The position numbers and the translations under genes were made by a program. A stretch of DNA of 26,068 nucleotides from a virus. The notes beneath the pieces were generated by a model, which saw only the letters and a program-made list of their open reading frames with translations, ran no database searches and was not told the DNA's origin. Where the stretch lies: positions 1 through 26,068 of the IMG/VR virus record IMGVR_UViG_3300044846_003384; one strand, 5' to 3'. Shown piece after piece: positions 1-6,818 of this stretch (the stretch's first letter is position 1; every line of letters starts with the position of its first letter).

Positions 1-1
1 A

Positions 2-352
2 TACAGAACTTATTATTCTGATAAAAGGAGAAAGGAATCTAATGAAGTTAGAATGTCTGAAAATATTAGACGAAGAATAAATCATTTTTTAAAAACATCC
101 AATACCCCTAAGAAAGGGTCAACTTTTAATATTGTTGGTTGTACCCCCCAGTTTTTAAAAGAGCATCTTGAGAAACAATTTAAGGATGGGATGTCTTGGG
201 ACAATTATGGTCTATATGGTTGGCACATTGACCATATTTTACCATTATCGTCAGCAAAAAATGAAGATGAGATATATAAATTATGTCATTATACTAATTT
301 ACAACCTTTATGGGCGAAAGAAAATTTAAGTAAATCCAACAAGATTATATAA
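2..352 (+). CDS. HNH endonuclease, 5'-truncated by window edge
   Basis: The C-terminal part is an HNH nuclease domain: it has W-H-I-D-H-I (the first His and the DH pair), then N-L-Q-P-L-W and the terminal N-L-S-K-S-N-K that normally closes a phage HNH fold. The first ATG is at 53, but the frame is open from base 2 with no stop. The upstream residues (YYSDKRRKES, then NIRRRIN) look like the basic arm that precedes the HNH core in longer phage HNH proteins. I therefore read the gene as running in from outside the window, and the ATG at 53 as probably internal. Proteins of this kind are usually free-standing or intron-borne homing-type nickases or endonucleases. The gene ends 3 bases from the end of a convergent gene. 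No intron boundary can be judged from here. Confidence 0.8.
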   Translation, partial: YRTYYSDKRRKESNEVRMSENIRRRINHFLKTSNTPKKGSTFNIVGCTPQFLKEHLEKQFKDGMSWDNYGLYGWHIDHILPLSSAKNEDEIYKLCHYTNLQPLWAKENLSKSNKII

Positions 353-354
353 TT

Positions 355-702
355 TCATTCTATTTTTAATCCGTCACTACTCATTATGTACCACCCGTTC
401 TCAATAAATTGAAATTCAACACAGGCACCTTTATCGATTAATATCTCATCATATTCATCATCAATTTTACCAATTAAAGGAACAATTAAAACTTTAGTCA
501 TTGCTTTAATTTTAATGTGTTTACTAAAATGTGGATCTAATGATATTTTAGAACTATTAATATTTTTAACTAAAATAATTTCTTCACCTGACGTTTTATA
601 TTGTGGTATGGATACTATTTTGTATTTTGTATAATCTAAATTCATATTCTCCTGAATATATACTTTTTCACCAATTCTTTTTTTATTAATTAATGTTTTC
701 AT
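355..702 (-). CDS. Small beta-rich protein of unknown function downstream of neck gene
   Basis: This encodes 115 residues that I cannot assign to a family. Alternating hydrophobic and polar stretches predict mostly beta strands. The C-terminus (VEFQFIENGWYIMSSDGLKIE region, residues about 94-115) resembles the short beta domains common on phage fibre and head-decoration proteins, but that resemblance is weak. There is no signal peptide or membrane segment. Its ATG lies 3 bases after the neck gene's stop codon and has no promoter-like element of its own, so it is probably co-transcribed and perhaps translationally coupled with the neck gene. That placement suggests a minor virion or neck component (inference). 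Confidence 0.6.
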   Translation of the reverse strand: MKTLINKKRIGEKVYIQENMNLDYTKYKIVSIPQYKTSGEEIILVKNINSSKISLDPHFSKHIKIKAMTKVLIVPLIGKIDDEYDEILIDKGACVEFQFIENGWYIMSSDGLKIE

Positions 703-705
703 AAA

Positions 706-1827
706 TTAAATTACATAAATTTGTCTTGGCATTGCTCTGAATTTAAGTTGTTTGTTTAGATTTTCCGCCAATAACGCTTCCCTCTCCATTACTTTTTCAG
801 GTCTTAATCTTGTAAGTCTCCCTTCAGCACCAATTAATTCTTCAATCAATTTACTTTTTTCATCTTTTGATTCAGTTGCCAATGATTGATAATCTAAAGT
901 TAATTCAGAATCAGGAGTTTTCAAGTTTCCACTATATTTTCCTCTAACTTTTGATAAAGTTTCTTTACAATATGCGATAAACCAACGTCTAACCCATTGT
1001 TGTGCGGGATTATTTAAATCAACCCATGCTAAATTATCAAATGGAACATCTGACGGTAATTTAATAATATCAGGATTATCTTTAAGACATTTATCTCTTT
1101 CTCCTTGACTTGTATCATAATACCAATACCATACTTTACCTTTCATTAGTGTCGCATTACCAAAGTCAAACTTACCACCAGGTGTGTTCATTAGGTGGAC
1201 AGCCTTTTTACCATCAGGGAGAGCGGTTATTCTATATGTTAAATCACCAGCAATAATCCTCCTCTTTAAATTGATGTCTTGCATTCTTAACATCATATCA
1301 AAACCTGGCATCATAAAATATGAACCAACGGCACCCATTTGAGAATATCCAGCGGGTCCACCAAAACCAGCTCCTCCTAAAGCCCCAAAAGACCAAGGGT
1401 CAAATAACACATTATTTAACGCATTTGGTGTGAACCATAATAACTCATTTAGTTCTCTATCAGCAGGAATTTCGTAAATTTGTTGGTTAGGTTGTAATTG
1501 TATATAATCTTTTTTTAATTCCCAATCTCCACCGGCCTGTAATCCTACGATTTTAGAATAAGCGTATGTATATCTTGTCTCATAATCTAAACTTTTTGTA
1601 ATAAATGCACGAGATAAAGATTGTGTGTCTAAGTTTAGATTATATAGTGAAGTCCATTGAGATTCTATTAACCAATCTTGTACATACTGAGCGTATTCAC
1701 CAATTGAAAACTCTAATAACGTATCCATCTGTTCATCTTCTAATTCAACAGATCTTAAAGGTGCACCTAATAAATGTCTAACCTTTCTATAAAGGTCACT
1801 TCTTTCTGGTTCGGGAATAACTGCCAT
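706..1827 (-). CDS. Neck protein, T4 gp13-like
   Basis: This 373-residue protein probably forms part of the ring that closes the head and joins it to the tail. The N-terminus (residues 9-50, LYRKVRHLLG then a helix with EYAQYVQDWL) looks like a head-completion or adaptor helix bundle. The C-terminal third has a pattern seen in gp13-type neck proteins: an aromatic/basic helix W-V-R-R-W-F-I-A-Y-C-K, then KYSG and a long charged helix. T4 gp13 is shorter, at about 309 residues. The extra length includes a Gly/Met/Phe-rich loop (about residues 143-180) that reads as disordered or membrane-active. The gene starts 15 bases after a TATTTAT element. The neck assignment rests on remembered family patterns and the neighbouring tail genes. 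Confidence 0.55.
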   Translation of the reverse strand: MAVIPEPERSDLYRKVRHLLGAPLRSVELEDEQMDTLLEFSIGEYAQYVQDWLIESQWTSLYNLNLDTQSLSRAFITKSLDYETRYTYAYSKIVGLQAGGDWELKKDYIQLQPNQQIYEIPADRELNELLWFTPNALNNVLFDPWSFGALGGAGFGGPAGYSQMGAVGSYFMMPGFDMMLRMQDINLKRRIIAGDLTYRITALPDGKKAVHLMNTPGGKFDFGNATLMKGKVWYWYYDTSQGERDKCLKDNPDIIKLPSDVPFDNLAWVDLNNPAQQWVRRWFIAYCKETLSKVRGKYSGNLKTPDSELTLDYQSLATESKDEKSKLIEELIGAEGRLTRLRPEKVMEREALLAENLNKQLKFRAMPRQIYVI

Positions 1828-1842
1828 AATGATATTTTATAT

Positions 1843-1849
1843 ATAAATA
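1843..1849 (-). promoter_or_regulatory. TATTTAT element, neck gene
   Basis: Sense-strand TATTTAT lies 15 bases before the neck ATG, inside an imperfect palindrome at 1831-1851 (GATATTTT...AAATATC). Candidate phage promoter. Confidence 0.5.
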
Positions 1850-1857
1850 TCTTATTA

Positions 1858-2934
1858 TTATATAATAGTTTTATTTAATCTACTCTGATAGTAGTTAACC
1901 ATTTCGGTAAGAGTTTCATCTCCACCACCCAATTCTTTTAGTTTATCTTGAAAATATTTTATTCTTTCTTTGTAATACTCAATTTCTTTTTCTTTTTTTC
2001 TTTCAACAGTTTTCTTAGCAGGAACTATTTGAATATCTTTTATCATAGGTAGTTTAAAATTACTATCTAATGGGTTTTCGTAATAGTATATATAAAGTGG
2101 AGGGTATTTTTTTGGATTAGAAACCGTTATCATTTTTTTGTGATCATTTCTAAACATAATGTACAGATTTTTAGTTGTGTCAACATATAAAATAATATCA
2201 ACATTATCTACTTTATATTTAGTTTGATTATGCCAAGAAGCAACTTTAAAATAATATCCTCTATCTCCACCATCAAATAATTGAATTTCATTTTCATCAT
2301 GAAGAAATGGTTTAACTTGGAAATACACTGTTTCATTATTTAAATTTAAAACTAAATCTTGACCTTTTTTTCTATCATTAATATCTCCCGAACAATGGTC
2401 ATAAAGTTCATAAGTTATCCCTTCTTCATCAGGATTTAATTTAAAATAATCTCTAACAATTTTTTTTGCGTATGATTCATTTTCAAGACCTCTTTTAATT
2501 GTTGTAATGTTAACATCAACCAATCTTTCAGTATACATCCCGTCATTTGAAAATAGATCTACGACTTTTGAATATATCCAAGTTTTAAGATCTTCCTTTC
2601 CTTCAGTTTCTTCTTTCCATATTTTTATAATTTCAGTGTGAACTTTAGAGTTAGTGTCAAATTTATTTACAATTGACCAATTACTATCTCCACCGTATTT
2701 TTTTTCGGAATAATCACCACCTAAAACACCTTTTTCTGTAGTACATTTTTTAGTTTGAATTTTACCTACGCAACCATATTTATATTGTTCATTAATACAA
2801 TCTTCATATTGAGAATTTACTAATTTTTTTAATTCATTCGGCTTTATAGGAAAATTTTTTGCAGTAAAATCTTCGTTAATTAAAATTTTATTTTTAAGAA
2901 TATCCAATTGTGATTCAGTAAAGATATATTTCAT
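1858..2934 (-). CDS. Leader-tagged protein with PD-(D/E)XK-like (QxK) nuclease domain
   Basis: This 358-residue protein begins MKYIFTESQLDIL, a leader shared with the HAD protein at 11539 and, more loosely, with the SOD fusion next door. An I-N-E site at residues 19-21 could be a prohead-protease cut. Residues about 150-265 look like a PD-(D/E)XK nuclease fold: an acidic helix (E151/E153), G-Q-D193, then V-Y-F-Q206-V-K208-P-F. This matches the E...D...QxK variant known in Mrr-type nucleases. The same D...QxKPF pattern recurs in the upstream gene. Residues 40-65 hold three evenly spaced Cys (C46, C55, C64), and residues 310-336 are a charged coiled coil. The start is supported by TATTTAT four bases upstream. 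That promoter-like element overlaps the 3' end of the SOD fusion. Nuclease activity is predicted, not proven. Confidence 0.6.
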   Translation of the reverse strand: MKYIFTESQLDILKNKILINEDFTAKNFPIKPNELKKLVNSQYEDCINEQYKYGCVGKIQTKKCTTEKGVLGGDYSEKKYGGDSNWSIVNKFDTNSKVHTEIIKIWKEETEGKEDLKTWIYSKVVDLFSNDGMYTERLVDVNITTIKRGLENESYAKKIVRDYFKLNPDEEGITYELYDHCSGDINDRKKGQDLVLNLNNETVYFQVKPFLHDENEIQLFDGGDRGYYFKVASWHNQTKYKVDNVDIILYVDTTKNLYIMFRNDHKKMITVSNPKKYPPLYIYYYENPLDSNFKLPMIKDIQIVPAKKTVERKKEKEIEYYKERIKYFQDKLKELGGGDETLTEMVNYYQSRLNKTII

Positions 2935-2946
2935 ATTAATAAATAT
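2904..2946 (-). repeat. Promoter-plus-leader cassette, copy 1
   Basis: These 43 bases match 11527-11569 at 37 positions: ATATTTATTAATATGAAAT is identical, and the leader codons then differ at 6 places. Most of the differences keep the residues similar. Confidence 0.75.
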
Positions 2947-4465
2947 GTTTAACTAAGTTTGATGTCGGGATTTCAAATACACCATTAATAACTTGGGTAT
3001 TTGAATTGTCAAATATGTAGGCCCCATCACTATTATTAACAAAAATTAAATAATCCGTTTTATAATTTTTAACACCACCAGTGCCAATCATTTTGTATAC
3101 ACCATTATTATCTTCTATTCTACCAAATGGTTTAATTTGTGCGGTATAAACTTTCCCATCTTTAGTAATCTTACAATCAATACCACTAATTGCATCTTCA
3201 AGATTACCTAAACCACCAATTTTTTCAACATTGTCATCACCAAAAAAAGTTTTAAGTTTTTCAATTGCAAGATCTTCATTTTCTTCACCCTTTTTATTTT
3301 TTTCAGTTAATGCGTTCATAATTTTTTCAAATGTAGAAGATTCGATAGAGAAAATCCTGGATTGGTATTCTTTTATAATCTCCATCATTCTTTGAACTTC
3401 TTCAATTTGTTGTTTAACTGTTTTATTCTTAAAAGAAATTAATTCAACATTTTGTTTAGATAAAACTTTATTAATGTCACCAACTAATATACAAAAGGTA
3501 AAATAATTTGTATTAATTTTATTAATCACAGATCTACCTTGAGTTTCAAAATCATAGATACCTTTCATTTGATTTGGACCATATTCATTTTTTTCATAAT
3601 AGTTATCAGGAAAAACTTCGGCCAAAACTTTATCAATTCCAAATTTAAATACATTTCTAACATATTTGTTAGTATTGAATAATGTTCTGTAAAAACTAAT
3701 TTCCTTCACATCGCAATATTCTTTAGTTGATTCGGCTAAAATTTGTTTAATCGAAGTTTCCTCATTTAATTTTGTTTTTGTTTTTGTTTCTAATAACTCA
3801 TTTACAAATTCCCAATTAACTGATTTCCAAAAGTTTTTTATATATTCATCTCTTTTATTTTGGTATTTTAAATAATAAGCGTGTTCCCAAAGATCCAAAC
3901 CAAGAATAGGAAAACCACCATTTTTAATAACATTCATTAATGGGTTATCTTGATTTGCGGTTGATATAATTTTTAATGTGTTTCTTTTTGTTAAAACTAA
4001 CCATACCCATCCTGAACCAAATCGTTTAGTTGCCACGTATTCAAATTTAGATTTAAATTCTTTTAAACTACCAAATGATTGATTTATTTTTTTTAAAACA
4101 AGTCCATTACATTCTTGTTCTTTTGGTGATAACATTTTCCAAAATAATGCATGGTTAAACGCTCCACCAGCATTATTTCTAATTGTTCGGTTATATTTAC
4201 TAATTCTTTTTATTATATTTTCAAGTTCAACATCACCATAATCTTTTTTGGATAAAGCATCGTTTAATTTTTTAACATAACCTTTGTAATGTTTATTGTA
4301 ATGAACATCCATAGTTTCAGCATCAATAAAATTTTTTAATGCGGAATATGAATAAGGTAGTTTTTCAATACCTATTTTTTTTGCTTCTTCGATTAAAGAT
4401 TTTTTTGCAGATTCCATTAATATGGAATTCTCAATAAGTTGAATTTTATTTTCAATATACTTCAT
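2936..4465 (-). CDS. Mn-type superoxide dismutase fused to PD-(D/E)XK-like nuclease domain
   Basis: This 509-residue fusion carries a complete Fe/Mn superoxide dismutase domain at residues about 35-228: LPYSYSAL, ligand H55 in HYNKHYKGYV, H105 in NNAGGAFNH, GSGWVWLV, and D191/H195 in DLWEHAYY. Gly at 101 plus Q172 in STANQDNPLM is the Mn-type arrangement. A linker of unknown fold follows (229-394). The C-terminal domain (395-509) has E-D-L-A-I-E, G-I-D430-C and T-A-Q443-I-K445-P-F, like the nuclease gene downstream. I chose the ATG at 4465 over the in-frame start at 4540. It follows a TATTTAT element by 7 bases and begins MKYIENKIQL, matching the leader of the other cargo-like enzymes. Possible [LI]-x-E cut sites lie at L-M-E (16-18) and L-A-E (243-245). 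The fold is sure for SOD and moderate for the nuclease. Confidence 0.85.
   Translation of the reverse strand: MKYIENKIQLIENSILMESAKKSLIEEAKKIGIEKLPYSYSALKNFIDAETMDVHYNKHYKGYVKKLNDALSKKDYGDVELENIIKRISKYNRTIRNNAGGAFNHALFWKMLSPKEQECNGLVLKKINQSFGSLKEFKSKFEYVATKRFGSGWVWLVLTKRNTLKIISTANQDNPLMNVIKNGGFPILGLDLWEHAYYLKYQNKRDEYIKNFWKSVNWEFVNELLETKTKTKLNEETSIKQILAESTKEYCDVKEISFYRTLFNTNKYVRNVFKFGIDKVLAEVFPDNYYEKNEYGPNQMKGIYDFETQGRSVINKINTNYFTFCILVGDINKVLSKQNVELISFKNKTVKQQIEEVQRMMEIIKEYQSRIFSIESSTFEKIMNALTEKNKKGEENEDLAIEKLKTFFGDDNVEKIGGLGNLEDAISGIDCKITKDGKVYTAQIKPFGRIEDNNGVYKMIGTGGVKNYKTDYLIFVNNSDGAYIFDNSNTQVINGVFEIPTSNLVKHIY
2939..2945 (-). promoter_or_regulatory. TATTTAT element, nuclease gene
   Basis: TATTTAT then TAAT then ATG: a spacing of only 4 bases. 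It lies within the last codons of the upstream SOD-nuclease gene. Confidence 0.5.
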
Positions 4466-4472
4466 ATTACCT

Positions 4473-4479
4473 ATAAATA
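4473..4479 (-). promoter_or_regulatory. TATTTAT element, SOD-nuclease gene
   Basis: TATTTAT lies 7 bases before the ATG at 4465 and supports that start over the longer frame. Confidence 0.5.
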
Positions 4480-4487
4480 CTGAAATT

Positions 4488-6251
4488 TTATAAAGAATTA
4501 ATTCTTGACATAATTTCTTGGACAACATCTGTTTTATCAATGTTATCTCCCATCACAGTATCTATGATATTTTTCTTATTTGATAATATGTCATATATTG
4601 CACCTTCAATAGTATTTTCAAATATAGGATAATATACTGACACACTATTTTTTTGACCATACCTATAAGCCCTGTCCTCGGCTTGTTGATGATCAGATGG
4701 TACAAATGATAAATCATTCATAATACAAGCTTCACCGGCAGTAAGAGTAATACCAACACCCGCAGCTTTTAAGTTTCCAACAAATACTTTTATTTTATCA
4801 TTCTCTTGGAATTGGTCAACAGCGTGTTGACGATGAGGTTTACTACAAGAACCATCTAAATAAACTGCTTGTTTACCAAAATGATCTTTTATTTTATTTA
4901 AAGTATCAGTAAAGTTAGTGAATATTATTACTTTTTTATCTTGATCAATAATATTCTGAGCAAGTTCTATTGTTGTTTTTATTTTCTCATCGGCAATAAC
5001 TTGTCTAACTTTCATTAATTTTGAAAACTGTATGGTTAACGATGAGGACTCTTCTTTTTTGTTGTTATACCAGTCGTAATACTCCCCTACTAAATTTTCA
5101 TATTCTTTTGATTTTAGTCTCAAATAAACAGGTGTAATGATTTTGTCAGGTAAATCTAATACTTCGGTTTTTAATCTTCTTAAAAATTGTCGTGATGTTC
5201 TTTCTCTTAATTCCTCAAGATTTGATGCACCTTGTACATTCCATACTTTTCTTTTCCCAGCATTAAATTGATATCCTTGACAATATCGGATCGCATACGC
5301 CATCCAATTTTGGGCGACGGGACTTTCAATTAATTGTAATAAATTAAAATAATTCATTGGTCTTGAGGTCATCGGGGTCCCTGTTAATAACCAAAGATAT
5401 TTTGAGTTTTTAGCAAAATTATTAACTAATTTCGTTCTTTGGGCTTGACCGTTTTGAATATAATGGGCTTCATCAATTATTATCAAATCAAAATTACCTT
5501 TAATAATTAATGATTCTTCTTTTAGATCGTGGAAGTTTTTTAGAATGTCATAATTAACTATCACAAAATCATGGTCAAGTGAAAAGTTTTTACCTTCAGC
5601 AATATACACACTTCTATCAGTGTAGTTTTTAATTTCACGTTCCCAATTTATTTTAAGTGATGCAGGACAAATAATTAAAATTTTTTTAATCCCTGTCTCT
5701 AAAGCTGCTATGATGGTTGATGTTGTCTTACCAAGACCCATATCATCGGCCAATATAAATCTTTTAGTACCTACTAATTTCTCAATTGCTTCTTTTTGAT
5801 GTGAAAGTGGTGGTCTATGATCGTATTTTGAATAATCAATATTAACCACTTCGGTTTTGTGAGTTTTAATAATCGCCGATTTTGGTAACCATATATCTGA
5901 CAAAGTATTACCCGAAAAAAATTTACCCCAAATATGGTATGACTTATCCTTTTCGACTAAAAGTTTCTCAATCCATATTTGTTCAGGTATTGATGTGAAT
6001 AATTTTTCATCGGCAAATTTCTTAGCAAAATAAGGATCTAAGTCAACCCATTTTTTTGCAACTTTTGGGGTTGTATTTGAGTAGTTAACAATATACTCAC
6101 ATTGTGATCTGGTTGGTACAAAATTTTTATTACTTATTGATTTTTCTTTAAGATAGATTAAATAATTATTCGCACCTTCATATGTCTCCAATATATCAAG
6201 GGCTTTTTTCTCAATGACTTCAAATGTCTTTTTTAAATCGGTATTTTCCAA
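4488..6251 (-). CDS. SNF2-family (SMARCAL1-like) DNA helicase/translocase
   Basis: This superfamily 2 ATPase probably remodels forks or recombination intermediates during phage replication. With the start at 6251 it has 587 residues: an N-terminal domain (1-140), Walker A ADDMGLGKT (168-176), CPASLKINW (195-203), Walker B DEAH (260-263), LTGTP (289-293), then the C-terminal RecA-like half with VGNLKAAGVGITLTAG (491-506) and the arginine-finger motif QAEDRAYRYGQ (523-533). All the catalytic motifs look intact. There is no ATG before Walker A. The open frame reaches 6299, but that extension is a hydrophobic run translated from AT-rich promoter-like DNA. A TTG at 6251 sits 15 bases after TATTTAT, the same spacing as the neck gene. 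In T4 this role belongs to UvsW, which is a different SF2 branch. Confidence 0.88.
   Translation of the reverse strand: MENTDLKKTFEVIEKKALDILETYEGANNYLIYLKEKSISNKNFVPTRSQCEYIVNYSNTTPKVAKKWVDLDPYFAKKFADEKLFTSIPEQIWIEKLLVEKDKSYHIWGKFFSGNTLSDIWLPKSAIIKTHKTEVVNIDYSKYDHRPPLSHQKEAIEKLVGTKRFILADDMGLGKTTSTIIAALETGIKKILIICPASLKINWEREIKNYTDRSVYIAEGKNFSLDHDFVIVNYDILKNFHDLKEESLIIKGNFDLIIIDEAHYIQNGQAQRTKLVNNFAKNSKYLWLLTGTPMTSRPMNYFNLLQLIESPVAQNWMAYAIRYCQGYQFNAGKRKVWNVQGASNLEELRERTSRQFLRRLKTEVLDLPDKIITPVYLRLKSKEYENLVGEYYDWYNNKKEESSSLTIQFSKLMKVRQVIADEKIKTTIELAQNIIDQDKKVIIFTNFTDTLNKIKDHFGKQAVYLDGSCSKPHRQHAVDQFQENDKIKVFVGNLKAAGVGITLTAGEACIMNDLSFVPSDHQQAEDRAYRYGQKNSVSVYYPIFENTIEGAIYDILSNKKNIIDTVMGDNIDKTDVVQEIMSRINSL
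4493..4506. promoter_or_regulatory. 14-base perfect palindrome before SOD-nuclease promoter
   Basis: AAGAATTAATTCTT lies in the last helicase codons, 13 bases upstream of the TATTTAT of the SOD-nuclease gene. Its core AGAATTAATTCT differs by one base from the palindrome upstream of the RHH gene, so it could be a second RHH site. Confidence 0.3.
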
Positions 6252-6266
6252 AACAATACTAAATAT

Positions 6267-6273
6267 ATAAATA
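6267..6273 (-). promoter_or_regulatory. TATTTAT element, helicase gene
   Basis: TATTTAT lies 15 bases before a TTG at 6251, which supports TTG as the helicase start. Confidence 0.45.
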
Positions 6274-6289
6274 ATAATAACTATTAAGA

Positions 6290-6296
6290 TATTTAT
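6290..6296 (+). promoter_or_regulatory. TATTTAT element, gp14-like gene
   Basis: GATATTTATCAATATG: spacing of 4 bases to the start. With the element at 6267 it forms a compact divergent promoter region. Confidence 0.5.
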
Positions 6297-6300
6297 CAAT

Positions 6301-6816
6301 ATGTCAGAGAATAAAGTTCCAATAACGAGGTTAAGTAAATTTTTCGGTGCTGAAGATTATGATTTAGATATCGGAATGGGTGAAGAATGGTTGCATGGAG
6401 ACATGAACTTTACATTAGTTTTATATCGTATTGATAGGGTGAAAACTAAGACTGATGATGTGTATGGAGAAACATTAACTGATGGTATAAAATTTTTACC
6501 ACCCGTTGAGTTCAAAGCTTATGTACAAGTTATGGCACCTGAAAATAAAAATGTGGGGAACTCAAAAATAGATCAATTTGAGCCAGGTAATATGAAATTT
6601 TCTGTTTATCAAAAACATCTTGATGAATTAGAGATTGATATAAATTACGGTGATTATGTTGGTTATTATGAAACAGAAACAAGAGTAAGATACTATACGA
6701 TTAATAATGACGGAAGGGTGACTTCAGATAATAAACATACTTATGCAGGATACAGACCGTACTATAGAACGTTCATTGCGTCAGCGGTTGGTCCTAATGA
6801 ATTTAAAGGTTTATAA
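6301..6816 (+). CDS. Probable neck/head-tail joining protein (gp14-like)
   Basis: This 171-residue beta-rich protein is probably part of the neck. Visible features are a D-D-V-Y-G-E stretch, PPVEFKAYV, and a block reading EPGNMKFSVYQKHL then YGDYVGYYETE, followed by TSDNKHTYAGY. The G-D-x(2)-G-Y-Y and F-x-V-Y pattern recalls neck and tail-joining proteins that anchor a cyclic loop, and T4 gp14 has a similar 'GDL-Y-P' strand. T4 gp14 is longer, at 256 residues. It starts 4 bases after TATTTAT and is followed after 2 bases by the terminator-like gene, so the two form an operon. It diverges from the helicase gene. It could instead be another connector protein. Confidence 0.45.
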   Translation: MSENKVPITRLSKFFGAEDYDLDIGMGEEWLHGDMNFTLVLYRIDRVKTKTDDVYGETLTDGIKFLPPVEFKAYVQVMAPENKNVGNSKIDQFEPGNMKFSVYQKHLDELEIDINYGDYVGYYETETRVRYYTINNDGRVTSDNKHTYAGYRPYYRTFIASAVGPNEFKGL

Positions 6817-6818
6817 AA

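Noticed and set aside
1-352. Group I intron carrying the HNH gene
   Set aside because: Only the 3' part of the gene is visible, and no split gene can be seen to its right, where a complete convergent gene follows.
4466-4540. Longer N-terminus of the SOD-nuclease gene (25 extra residues from 4540)
   Set aside because: It would overlap the helicase gene's 3' end and cover the TATTTAT element. The internal ATG at 4465 gives the shared leader.
6252-6299. Hydrophobic N-terminal stretch of the helicase, as a membrane anchor
   Set aside because: It is translated from AT-rich promoter-like DNA, starts at a TTG, and overlaps the divergent promoter region. A start at 6251 is more likely.
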